Shown piece after piece: positions 1 through 8,250 of a stretch of 64,000 nt of DNA. The stretch is from an uncultured Jannaschia sp. Lineage in GTDB: Bacteria; Pseudomonadota; Alphaproteobacteria; Rhodobacterales; Rhodobacteraceae. The stretch spans positions 180,192 to 244,191 of the forward strand of contig NZ_CANLTQ010000004.1 in assembly GCF_947494025.1 (NCBI RefSeq). Direction: 5' to 3'. Made by a program: the position numbers and the translations under genes. Below the pieces are notes generated by a model. It saw only the letters and a list, made by a program, of their open reading frames with translations, ran no database searches and was not told where the DNA came from. Numbering within the stretch: the first letter of the stretch is position 1; each line of letters starts with the position of its first letter.

Positions 1-1
1 G

Positions 2-106
2 CGCTCCACGTTCCTGATCGACGCGGAGGGCATGGTCCGCGAGGTCTGGCGCAAGGTTAAGGTCTCGGGCCACGTCGAAACGGTCCTCGCCACCCTCCGC
101 ACCTGA
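2..106 (+). CDS. bcp: Bcp-type peroxiredoxin, C-terminal fragment
   Basis: Only the last 34 codons are in the window, ending at the TGA at 104-106. The readable tail (STFLIDAEGMVREVW followed by KVKVSGHVETVL) matches the C-terminus of the thioredoxin-dependent thiol peroxidase Bcp/PrxQ family, which reduces hydroperoxides in the cytoplasm. The peroxidatic cysteine lies upstream of the window and cannot be checked. The tail is short, so another AhpC/TSA peroxiredoxin is possible, but the pattern is typical of Bcp. Confidence 0.7.
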   Translation, partial: RSTFLIDAEGMVREVWRKVKVSGHVETVLATLRT

Positions 107-237
107 CCCCCGACGCCCGCTGGGCGGGATCCCGCCCGCCGCCCCCGGATCGGCCGGCGATTCGTTGCGCCTGTGTTTCCAGTTCCCTAACGATCTCCCA
201 AAATCTTGAGCTCCTGTGACACGGGAGCCACGAGGCA

Positions 238-1626
238 ATGAGGCAACGAGATCGTGACGTCACAAAGACGCGCGGCGACAGTTTACGGGGAACGCGCGTG
301 AAGCAACGCCTGTCGGACAGACTCAACGTCAAGCTGGAGCGGCATCTGCCGGAGCAGCGGCTCTTCCTGAAATCCGAACAGGGTACGCGTTTCGTCCGCA
401 TGCGTCCGATGACGCAGGCCGGCATGCTGCTCGGCGGGGCGGTCGTGGTCGGCTGGACAGCGGTGGCCACGTCCTTCTTCGTGATCGGCTCGATCACCGT
501 CGGATCCGTTCGCGACGAGACGGCCCGCGCGCAGACCGCCTACGAATCGCGCCTCGCGGCCCTCTCGACGGAGCGCGACACCCGCGCCGCGGAGGCCGAA
601 CAGGCGCTGGAGCGCTTCTACGCCGCGCTCGACGAGGTTTCGAAGATGCAGGGCACGGTCCTCGCCTCCGAGCAGCGCGCCCACGAACTCGAAACCGAGA
701 TCGAGGTCATCCAGACGACGCTGCACCGCACCGTCGCCGAGCGCAACGAGGCCCGAAACACGGTCGAGACGCTGCAGGCCCGGCTGGAGGATGCGCCGGA
801 AGCGGCCGTCCTGGCCGCGCGTTTGGCCTCGGATCGCAGCGCCACCGTCACGGCGCTCGCCGAAGCGCTCGACGCCGTCGCGCTCGCCCGCGACGAGGCG
901 CTCGTCGTGGCCGACGGCGCCGAGGCCGAGTTCGAGCGGATGCAGGATCACGCCGATCTGATGGCCGACCGCAACGACCGCATCTTCTCACGGCTCGAGG
1001 ACGCGCTGGAAACCTCGATGGAACCGCTGGAACAGGTGTTCGACAAGGCGGGCATCTCGTCGGACGCCATTCTCGACTCCGTGCGTTCCGGTTATACCGG
1101 CCAGGGCGGGCCGCTCGAGCCGGTGGTGCTGTCCACACGCGGCGGGCCGGTCCTGCCGGACACCGACACCGCCCGGGCCAACCGCATCCTCGACCGGCTC
1201 GAGGATATCGACCTCTACAGGCTGGCCGCCGAGAGCCTGCCGCTCGCGAACCCGCTCAAGGACGGCTACCGCCAGACGTCGGGGTTCGGCCCGCGCTGGG
1301 GCCGGATGCATTCCGGGCTCGACTTCGCCGCTCCGAAGGGCACGGCGATCCATGCGACGGCGGAGGGCAAGGTCACCCATGCCGGCTGGATGTCGGGCTA
1401 CGGCAAGATGGTCGAGATCCGCCATCCGCTCGGCTTCACCACGCGCTACGCGCATCTGAACTCGATCGAAGTGAAGGTCGGCCAAAGGGTCTCGCGCGGC
1501 GATAGCATCGGTGGTATGGGAACAACCGGACGCTCGACCGGCGTGCATTTGCACTACGAGGTGCGCAGGAACGGTCAGGCCCTGAACCCGGAAACCTTTC
1601 TTAGCGCAGGTCAGGATGTTTTCTAA
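238..1626 (+). CDS. M23-family metallopeptidase (LytM domain), membrane-anchored
   Basis: The 462-residue protein has a cytoplasmic N-terminus, one membrane segment at about residues 60-85 (AGMLLGGAVVVGW), a long coiled coil (about 95-250) and a C-terminal M23/LytM domain. The domain shows HSGLDFAAPKGT and a final HLHYEVRRNG, the usual zinc-binding and catalytic blocks, so it is probably an active peptidoglycan endopeptidase or a divisome activator of the EnvC/NlpD kind. Its stop overlaps the start of the bactofilin gene by 11 bp. Bactofilin-M23 pairs are known to act together on cell shape in several bacteria. A GTG at 298 with a GGGGA box just upstream is an alternative start that gives a more family-like N-terminus. 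Confidence 0.88.
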   Translation: MRQRDRDVTKTRGDSLRGTRVKQRLSDRLNVKLERHLPEQRLFLKSEQGTRFVRMRPMTQAGMLLGGAVVVGWTAVATSFFVIGSITVGSVRDETARAQTAYESRLAALSTERDTRAAEAEQALERFYAALDEVSKMQGTVLASEQRAHELETEIEVIQTTLHRTVAERNEARNTVETLQARLEDAPEAAVLAARLASDRSATVTALAEALDAVALARDEALVVADGAEAEFERMQDHADLMADRNDRIFSRLEDALETSMEPLEQVFDKAGISSDAILDSVRSGYTGQGGPLEPVVLSTRGGPVLPDTDTARANRILDRLEDIDLYRLAAESLPLANPLKDGYRQTSGFGPRWGRMHSGLDFAAPKGTAIHATAEGKVTHAGWMSGYGKMVEIRHPLGFTTRYAHLNSIEVKVGQRVSRGDSIGGMGTTGRSTGVHLHYEVRRNGQALNPETFLSAGQDVF

Positions 1627-2137
1627 ATCGAAGCTGAACCAGCAGCCCGGCGGTGACGCCGAGCATTCCTCCAAGCCGCAGCAGCCCAAGGGGCAAGGTT
1701 TCTCCGAAGCTCCGGCCAAGATGGAACTCGGCGCCGGTCCCGCCGCGATGAAGCCGAAGGTCGCCCCCTCGACCCTGTCCTCGGACCTGGTCATCAAGGG
1801 CGACATCAAGACCTCCGGCGATATCCAGGTCGACGGCGAGGTCGAGGGCAACGTCACCGCGCATCTGCTGACGGTGGGCGAGAACGCGGTGGTGCGGGGC
1901 GAGGTGATCGCGGACGATATCGTGGTCAACGGCCGCGTCATCGGCCGGGTCCGCGGCCTCAAGGTCCGGTTGACCTCCACCGCGCGGGTCGAGGGCGACA
2001 TCATCCACAAGACCATCGCCATCGAGTCGGGCGCGCATTTCGAGGGTGCGGTCCAGCGTCAGGACGATCCGCTCGGCGGCGGCTCCCGGCAGCCTGCCCC
2101 GGCGAAGCGTCCGGAGCCTTCACAAACCCAAGGCTGA
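1616..2137 (+). CDS. Bactofilin (polymer-forming cytoskeletal protein)
   Basis: The protein has 173 residues. A low-complexity, proline- and glutamine-rich N-terminus is followed by the beta-helical bactofilin core (about residues 60-150) with repeating short strands such as GDIKTSGDIQVDGEVEGNV and ENAVVRGEVIADDIVVNGRV. The tail is again disordered and basic. Bactofilins polymerise without nucleotide into membrane-bound filaments that position peptidoglycan enzymes. The gene starts inside the last codons of the upstream M23 peptidase gene, so the two are translationally coupled and probably act together. A strong hairpin follows the stop. Confidence 0.93.
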   Translation: MFSKSKLNQQPGGDAEHSSKPQQPKGQGFSEAPAKMELGAGPAAMKPKVAPSTLSSDLVIKGDIKTSGDIQVDGEVEGNVTAHLLTVGENAVVRGEVIADDIVVNGRVIGRVRGLKVRLTSTARVEGDIIHKTIAIESGAHFEGAVQRQDDPLGGGSRQPAPAKRPEPSQTQG

Positions 2138-2170
2138 TCCCCGTCGAGACGCCCACCGGGTCAGAGCGAG

Positions 2171-2192
2171 AGCCGCCTTTGGGCGGCTTTTT
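2171..2192 (+). terminator. Rho-independent terminator after the bactofilin gene
   Basis: AGCCGCC and GGCGGCT form a perfect 7-bp stem with a four-base loop, followed directly by a run of four or five T residues. It lies 34 bp after the bactofilin stop and would end the M23-bactofilin transcript. Confidence 0.85.
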
Positions 2193-2339
2193 CGTCGCTA
2201 ACAGGCAGACCTAGCCGTCATATACATCTGGTTTTGGCTACCGGAGGCGATTAACATTCAGTTAAGAAACCGTTCGCGTTTTGGGTTGGATCGGGTACGG
2301 TTCGACCGACCAGGAAAATCATGAATACGGGCGATCCTC

Positions 2340-3047
2340 ATGAAAAACGTTCTCCTCGCTGGCATTGCGTCGCTCTTCCCGGTCGTGGCCGCCGCGTCGA
2401 CGATGCCCCAAACTTTTATCTATGACCTTACGATAACTACCGGACGGCCCGACTTTCAATCGCTGTTGGTCGAATCATATTCGTACGACTACGCTGACCT
2501 CCCTGCGTCGGACCAAGCTAACTGCGAAGACTGGATGCCCGGAGTATCCTGTCCGAACTATATTCCAAGCATTCTCGACGTCTCTGGAACGGACTTAAAT
2601 CCGTCTCCAGTGACGGAAGCTGTACAACTCGTGTTAAGGACTGACGGCACAGGTTCCTGCAATTCCGATCTAATTTACATCTGCAATAGTGCCTTGCCAC
2701 AGATCGGCTCCGGTAACGAAATGCGAGACATCACGTTCGACATCTTCGCCAACGCGAAGGGCTTCGTGATCGACGCGTTGGACGCATCTTTTCAGACGAT
2801 GATATCGTTTTCCTCCGCGGCTTATGCCGAAACGAGTGAGTATGTGCTGCAGGTGGAAAAGGATGGTTTCTTTATCAGAGAAAACCCCACGTCCCTACGA
2901 ACCTTGAACTTTGTGGTGGCCTTGAATGGCGTAACGGTCGTTGCAGCGGATAACATGGTCGCGCCCGTGCCACTTCCCGCCGGTTTGCCCCTGCTCGCCG
3001 CCGGACTTGGGGGGCTGGCGCTCCTGCGCGCACGCAGGAACACCTGA
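2340..3047 (+). CDS. VPLPA-CTERM sorting domain protein
   Basis: The 235-residue exported protein begins with a short signal peptide (MKNVLLAGIASLFPVVAAAS). It ends with the sorting signal VPLPAGLPLLAAGLGGLALL followed by a basic RARR tail. That signal (TIGR03370-type) is recognised by the exosortase XrtD in Rhodobacterales and related bacteria, which cleaves it and may attach the protein to the envelope or release it. The middle (about 20-205) resembles no family I recognise; it has three or four pairs of cysteines that could form disulfides. Base composition is lower in GC than the neighbours, as is common for surface proteins. It is convergent with prfB, leaving 3 bp between the stops. Confidence 0.85.
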   Translation: MKNVLLAGIASLFPVVAAASTMPQTFIYDLTITTGRPDFQSLLVESYSYDYADLPASDQANCEDWMPGVSCPNYIPSILDVSGTDLNPSPVTEAVQLVLRTDGTGSCNSDLIYICNSALPQIGSGNEMRDITFDIFANAKGFVIDALDASFQTMISFSSAAYAETSEYVLQVEKDGFFIRENPTSLRTLNFVVALNGVTVVAADNMVAPVPLPAGLPLLAAGLGGLALLRARRNT

Positions 3048-3050
3048 CGG

Positions 3051-4175
3051 TTACTCCATCGACGCGTCCGCACGGCTCTTGCCGGACGCGTCGGAGGCCA
3101 GCACGCTTGCCATGACGCCGTCGAGCGCGCCATCGAGAATGCCCTGCGTGTCCGACGTCTCGAACCCGGTCCGCAGGTCCTTCACCATCTGATAGGGCTG
3201 CAGCACGTAGGACCGGATCTGGTTGCCCCAGCCGGCATCGCCCTTGGCCTCGTGCGCCGCGTTGATTTCCGCATTCCGCCGGTCGAGCTCCATCTGGTAA
3301 AGCCGCGACTTCAACGCCTTCATCGCGATGTCGCGATTCTGATGCTGCGACTTTTCCGAGGATGTCACCACGATCCCGGTCGGGATATGGGTGATGCGCA
3401 CGGCGGAATCCGTCGTGTTGACATGCTGCCCGCCCGCACCGGACGAGCGGTAGGTGTCGATACGAATGTCGTTCGGGGCGACCTCGATCTCGATGTTGTC
3501 GTCCACGACGGGATAGACCCAGACCGAACTGAAGCTGGTATGCCGTCGGGCGCTCGAATCGTAGGGGCTGATCCGCACCAGGCGGTGGACGCCGCTTTCG
3601 GACTTGAGCCAGCCATAGGCGTTCTTGCCGCTGATCTTGTAGGCGGCGGACTTTATACCCGCTTCCTCGCCGTAGCTTATCGATTGCAGCTCCACGTCAT
3701 AGCCGCGCTTCTCGGCCCAACGGGTGTACATCCGCGCGAGCATCGCCGCCCAGTCGCAGCTCTCGGTGCCGCCCGCGCCCGAGTTGATCTCCAGAAACGT
3801 GTCATTGCCGTCCGCCTCGCCGTCGAGCAGGGCCTCGAGCTCCTTCGCAGCGGCGACCTTCACCAACGCCGCAATGGCCGCCTCGGCTTCGGAGACGACC
3901 TCGGCATCCTCCTCCATCTCGCCCAGCTCGATCATCTCGAGATTGTCGGCCGTATCGCGCTCCAGCGCTTCGATCCCCTCGATCGCGTCGATCAGGCCCT
4001 GACGGTCCCGCATCAGCTTCTGCGCGCGCTCGGGATCGTCCCAGAGGGTCGGATCCTCGATCATCGCATTGAATTCCTCGAGGCGGTGCGATGCCGTCTC
4101 CCAGCCGAGGCGACGCTTCAGGAGCGCGACGGACTTGCCGATCGCCTCGACGTTGTTCTGGACTTCTGCGCGCAC
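3051..4175 (-). CDS. prfB: Peptide chain release factor 2
   Basis: The 374-residue protein is a full-length class I release factor that hydrolyses peptidyl-tRNA at UGA and UAA codons. The catalytic GGQ is at residues 248-250 ([20 protein letters not shown]). The stop-codon recognition tripeptide, SPF in E. coli RF2, reads SPY at 203-205 ([15 protein letters not shown]). The N-terminal coiled-coil domain is open throughout, so there is no programmed +1 frameshift of the kind that regulates E. coli prfB. It lies downstream of, and in the same direction as, the PBP1a gene, with a 69-bp gap. Confidence 0.97.
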   Translation of the reverse strand: MRAEVQNNVEAIGKSVALLKRRLGWETASHRLEEFNAMIEDPTLWDDPERAQKLMRDRQGLIDAIEGIEALERDTADNLEMIELGEMEEDAEVVSEAEAAIAALVKVAAAKELEALLDGEADGNDTFLEINSGAGGTESCDWAAMLARMYTRWAEKRGYDVELQSISYGEEAGIKSAAYKISGKNAYGWLKSESGVHRLVRISPYDSSARRHTSFSSVWVYPVVDDNIEIEVAPNDIRIDTYRSSGAGGQHVNTTDSAVRITHIPTGIVVTSSEKSQHQNRDIAMKALKSRLYQMELDRRNAEINAAHEAKGDAGWGNQIRSYVLQPYQMVKDLRTGFETSDTQGILDGALDGVMASVLASDASGKSRADASME

Positions 4176-4244
4176 GACTGGCCTCCGGATTCAGCGATCG
4201 ACGGGTGACCTAACCCCTGCCCCGCGCCCGGGCAAGGCGGGGGG

Positions 4245-6833
4245 TCAGTAGAGCCCGCCCGAACTGAGCGTCCCGAAGGTCGCGCGACCCGGTACGGTGA
4301 CGCGTCGTCCGGTCGAGGTCTCGACCTCGCGGGAGGGGGGCGCACCCTCGTCGTCGCCCTCCCCCTCCGCGAAGAGCGGCAGATCGCCCGCCATCGCGAA
4401 GCCGCCGTCGATGACCGTGCTGCCGTAAAGCCCGGCGAACGCGTCCTCGCCCTCCCGGAAATACTCGGACACCACGTTGTCCCCGCTCGCCGAAGCCGGC
4501 AATCGCGCGCCGGTCGTGCGGTCGATCTTGGCGAAATAGCCGCCTGGCGGCACTTCGAACGGACCGCCGCCGTATTTCTCGATGGCCTCCTGCATGAACT
4601 CGTTGAAGACGGGTCCGCAGATACCGCCGCCGCTCGCGCTGCCCCCGAGCGTACGCGGCTGGTCGTAGCCGATGTAGCAGCCGGCGACGATCGTGGAGGA
4701 GAAGCCCACGAACCAGACGTCCTTCGCGTCGTTCGTGGTGCCGGTCTTGCCGGCGATCGGCACGGGGAGGTTCACCGTGCGGGATGCGGTGCCGCGTTCG
4801 ACCACGCCGCGCATCATCGAAGTGAGCTGATACGCGGTGATCGCGTCCATCACCCGCTCACGGTTCGAGACGATCCGCGGCCCGAGACCCGGCTCGAGGT
4901 CGGCGAAACGCTCGCAATCGGCGCAATCACGCTGATCGTGGCGATAGACCGTGCCGCCGTAGCGGTTCTGGATGCGGTCCACGAGCGTCGGCTCCACCCG
5001 CTCGCCCCCGTTCGCGAACATCGCGTAGGCGGCGACCATCTGGTAGAGCGTCGTCTCCTGCGAGCCGAGCGAATTCGCCAGAAGCTCGCTCATCCTGTCG
5101 TAGACGCCGAACCGTTCGGCATAGCCCGCGACGATGTCCATGCCCACGTCCTGCGCCAGACGCACGGTCATCAGGTTACGCGACCGCTCGATGCCCGTCC
5201 TGAGCGGGGCCGGTCCGTAATAGCGGTTCGACGCGTTCTTCGGGCGCCAGATCTGGCCGCCGGACTCGATCTCGATCGGCGCGTCCAGAACAATCGTATT
5301 GGGCTGATAGCCCGAGTCGAGCGCGGCGGCGTAGACGAAGGGCTTGAAGCTGGAGCCGGGCTGCCGCGTTGCCTGGGTGGTGCGATTGAACACCGAATGC
5401 TGGTAGCTGAAGCCCCCCTGCATCGCGAGGACGCGGCCGGTATTGACGTCCATCGCCATGAAGCCGCCCTCGACCTCCGGCACCTGCCGCAGGGACCAGC
5501 CTTCGGCCCCGTCACCGCCCCGGCGGACATGCACGACCTCGCCCGGCTCGAAATTGTCGAAGAAGTCCCCGCGCATCCACTGGATGTCCTCGCGGGGCAC
5601 GTCGACCGTCCCCTCCACCGCGTCCACGCCGAGGCCGAGAGACTGCTCGCCGACCGACAGGACGACCGCCGGATACCATTCGCCTCCCAGGTCGATGTCG
5701 CGGGCCACGTCGGCCTTCGACAGCGCATTGCGCCACGCATCCTCGCTGTCGAGCGCTTCGACCGGAATCGTCTTGCCGGTGCCGCGCCAGATGCCGCGGC
5801 TTCGGTCGTATTGCTCCAAGGCGCGGCGCAGGGCACGGGCGGCGACGGCCTGCATCTCCGCGTCGATCGTGGCGCGGACGGTGAAGCCCTGGGTGAAGAA
5901 CTCCTCCTCGCCGAAATCGGAGGTCAGCTGCCGTCGGATTTCATCGGTAAAGTAGTCGCGCGGCGGAAGCGCGGCGCGGAACGGCGCGAAATGGCCCGAT
6001 TGCACGGTGAGAAGGGGTTTCGCCGTCGCTTCCTCCATCTCCGCGCGGGTGATGTGGCCGTTCTGGAACATCTCGCGCAGGACGTAATTGCGCCGCTCGA
6101 TCGCGCGCTCGGCCTGCCGGACCGGGTGGTAATCCGACGGCGCCTTGGGCAGGATCGCGAGGTAGGCCGCCTCCTCCAGCGTGAGGTCGGCCAGCGTCTT
6201 ATTGAAATAGGTCTGCGCGGCCGCGGCCACGCCGTAGGAGTTCTGCCCGAGGAAAATCTCATTGAGATAAAGCTCGAGGATGTCCTCCTTGCCCAGCGTC
6301 TCCTCGATGCGCGAGGCGAGGATGATCTCCTTCACCTTGCGCTCGGCGGAGCGGTCCGAGGAAAGAAGGAAGTTCTTCATTACCTGCTGCGTGATCGTGG
6401 AGGCGCCGCGCAGGCGGCCGCCTTGCGCCGCGTCGACAGCGGCGGCGACCATGCCCATCGGGTCGTAGCCGGCATGGCGGTAGAAGTTCTTGTCCTCCGC
6501 CGAGATGAAGGCCTGCTTCACCAGCGGCGGAATCTCCTCGGCGGGCGCGAAGAGACGGCGCTCGCGGGCGAACTCGTCCATCAGGCGGCCTTCGCCGGAA
6601 TAGATGCGGCTGATCGTCGGCGGCGTGTATTGGGCGAGCTGTTCGTAGCTCGGCAGGTCGCGCCCGTACATCCAGAGCACGCCGCCGATCATGATCGCCG
6701 CCGCGATGATGCCGAGCGTGATGGCGGAGAACACGCCCCCGATCATCGACAGGACGAACAGGAACGCGCCCTGAATCGCCCGCCAGACGGTCCGCCCCAC
6801 GCGTCCCGTCGCCTTCGTCGCCGTCGTGTTCAT
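4245..6833 (-). CDS. mrcA: Penicillin-binding protein 1A (bifunctional class A PBP)
   Basis: The protein has 862 residues: a cytoplasmic tail, one membrane anchor (about 15-45), a GT51 glycosyltransferase domain and a transpeptidase domain. GT51 motifs are EDKNFYRHAGYDP and RGASTITQQVMKNF. Transpeptidase motifs are SSFKP (catalytic serine), SRN and KTGTTNDAKDVWFVGF. It polymerises lipid II and cross-links peptidoglycan in the periplasm. An OB-like insert lies between the two enzymatic domains, as in other PBP1A proteins. I chose the ATG at 6833 (MNTTATKATG), which puts the anchor at the usual distance; an upstream in-frame ATG at 6941 would add 36 residues without family character. Confidence 0.96.
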   Translation of the reverse strand: MNTTATKATGRVGRTVWRAIQGAFLFVLSMIGGVFSAITLGIIAAAIMIGGVLWMYGRDLPSYEQLAQYTPPTISRIYSGEGRLMDEFARERRLFAPAEEIPPLVKQAFISAEDKNFYRHAGYDPMGMVAAAVDAAQGGRLRGASTITQQVMKNFLLSSDRSAERKVKEIILASRIEETLGKEDILELYLNEIFLGQNSYGVAAAAQTYFNKTLADLTLEEAAYLAILPKAPSDYHPVRQAERAIERRNYVLREMFQNGHITRAEMEEATAKPLLTVQSGHFAPFRAALPPRDYFTDEIRRQLTSDFGEEEFFTQGFTVRATIDAEMQAVAARALRRALEQYDRSRGIWRGTGKTIPVEALDSEDAWRNALSKADVARDIDLGGEWYPAVVLSVGEQSLGLGVDAVEGTVDVPREDIQWMRGDFFDNFEPGEVVHVRRGGDGAEGWSLRQVPEVEGGFMAMDVNTGRVLAMQGGFSYQHSVFNRTTQATRQPGSSFKPFVYAAALDSGYQPNTIVLDAPIEIESGGQIWRPKNASNRYYGPAPLRTGIERSRNLMTVRLAQDVGMDIVAGYAERFGVYDRMSELLANSLGSQETTLYQMVAAYAMFANGGERVEPTLVDRIQNRYGGTVYRHDQRDCADCERFADLEPGLGPRIVSNRERVMDAITAYQLTSMMRGVVERGTASRTVNLPVPIAGKTGTTNDAKDVWFVGFSSTIVAGCYIGYDQPRTLGGSASGGGICGPVFNEFMQEAIEKYGGGPFEVPPGGYFAKIDRTTGARLPASASGDNVVSEYFREGEDAFAGLYGSTVIDGGFAMAGDLPLFAEGEGDDEGAPPSREVETSTGRRVTVPGRATFGTLSSGGLY

Positions 6834-6985
6834 GTGCCTGTCCCGCCCATTCAGGGTCGCTCCCGCTATACGCCCGGCACGATGTTCCGTCAAAGCGACC
6901 CGGGGCGGCGAAGCGGTCTCCCGCCCGTCGCAAGGGGGCACCGACGATCACGTCGTCGTGAGGATCGGGCGCTGGTTCGCGCCGC

Positions 6986-8134
6986 CTAGCGATCGGCCAT
7001 GAAGGCCGCGAGCCGCGTCAGTCCCGCCTCGATGTCGGCCGTTGCCCGGGCATAGCTGAAGCGCAGGGTGCCCGCGCCACGCCCCGGGTCGAAGTCGAGG
7101 CCGGGCGTGACGGCGACACCTGCCTTGTCCAGGATTTCCGCGGCGAGGCTCAGGCTGTCATCCGTCAGGTGCCCGACATCGGCATAGACGTAGAAGGCCC
7201 CGTCGGGCGGGGCGATCCGGTCGAACCCGGCCGCGGGCAGGCCGTCGAGCATCAACTGGCGGTTGCGCGCGTAGACGGCGAGATTCGCGCCGAGCTCTGC
7301 CTCGGCATCCATCGCATGCAGCGCGGCGATCTGGCTCGCATGGGGGGCGCAGATGAACATGTTCTGCGCCAGACGCTCCACCGTCCGCAGATGCGCCTCG
7401 GGCACCACCATCCAGCCGATGCGCCAACCGGTCATGCTGAAGTATTTGCTGAACGAGTTGATGACGTAAACGTCGTCGGACACTTCCAGCGCGCTAACCG
7501 CCCGACCACCATACTGGATACCGTGGTAGATCTCGTCGGAGACGAAGGCCGTGCCGTTCGCCTGCGCGGCCTCGATCAGCGCGGACATCGCGTTGCGGTC
7601 GAGCATCGTGCCGGTTGGGTTCGCGGGGGAAGCGACGATGAGGCCAGCGAGGTCGGCGGGAAGCTCCTTCGCGACGGGCTGGTAGCGGTTCGCGGCCTGC
7701 GTCTCGATCCCCACGGCCTCGAGGCTCAGCGCCCGCAGGATTTGCCGGTAGGACGGATAGCCGGGCAGGCCGAGCCCGACCCGGTCGCCGGCATCGAAGA
7801 GCGCGGTGAAGGCAAGAAGGAACGCGGCCGAGGATCCGGCGGTCACGACGACGCGTTCGGGATCGAGTTCGAGGCCGTACCAGTCCCGGTAGAGCCGCGC
7901 GATCCGGGCACGCAGCGCGGGCAGGCCGAGCGCCACGGTGTAGCCGAGCGCGCCCGCCTCCATCTCGCGCGCCAACGCCTGTCGCGCAATGGCGGGGGCC
8001 GGCGTTCCCGGCTGCCCCACCTCCATGTGAACGATATCGCGCCCGGCGAGCTCGGCCCGCCGGGCCTGCTCCATGACGTCCATGACGATGAACGGGTCGA
8101 CCTGCGACCTGATCGAGACCTTGGTTGCGGGCAT
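6986..8134 (-). CDS. Class I/II PLP-dependent aminotransferase
   Basis: The 382-residue fold-type I aminotransferase carries the PLP lysine in SFSKYFSMTGWRIGW. Other typical blocks are VVTAGSSAAFLLAFTALFDAGD, ANPTGT and SDEIYHGIQY. These are features of the aspartate/tyrosine/aromatic aminotransferase subgroup; the substrate cannot be told from the sequence. The start at 8134 is preceded by AAGGAG at the right spacing, which decides it over an upstream in-frame ATG. It sits between rne and mrcA on the same strand, separated from rne by a strong hairpin, so it probably has its own promoter. Confidence 0.88.
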   Translation of the reverse strand: MPATKVSIRSQVDPFIVMDVMEQARRAELAGRDIVHMEVGQPGTPAPAIARQALAREMEAGALGYTVALGLPALRARIARLYRDWYGLELDPERVVVTAGSSAAFLLAFTALFDAGDRVGLGLPGYPSYRQILRALSLEAVGIETQAANRYQPVAKELPADLAGLIVASPANPTGTMLDRNAMSALIEAAQANGTAFVSDEIYHGIQYGGRAVSALEVSDDVYVINSFSKYFSMTGWRIGWMVVPEAHLRTVERLAQNMFICAPHASQIAALHAMDAEAELGANLAVYARNRQLMLDGLPAAGFDRIAPPDGAFYVYADVGHLTDDSLSLAAEILDKAGVAVTPGLDFDPGRGAGTLRFSYARATADIEAGLTRLAAFMADR

Positions 8135-8207
8135 CGGCGCCTCCTTCAGGGTTCGGGCCAGATGCGATACCGGGAGGACCGACGTCAATGCGCCATCCAC
8201 AACGAAG

Positions 8208-8230
8208 AAGGGCGCCCGCCGGGCGCCCTT
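8208..8230 (-). terminator. Strong hairpin downstream of rne
   Basis: A perfect 10-bp inverted repeat (AAGGGCGCCC and its complement) with a three-base loop lies 20 bp after the rne stop. On the minus strand it is followed by CTTCTTCG, a weak T-rich tail. It probably ends the rne transcript or protects its 3' end. Confidence 0.7.
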
Positions 8231-8250
8231 CGGGATCGTGTCAACGGCGG

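Noticed and set aside
3051..4175. Programmed frameshift in prfB
   Set aside because: The N-terminal region is open without an internal stop, so the E. coli-type UGA frameshift site is absent.
4938..6989. A 683-codon open frame on the plus strand opposite mrcA
   Set aside because: Antisense shadow of the penicillin-binding protein gene; no family character, and all PBP motifs are on the minus strand.
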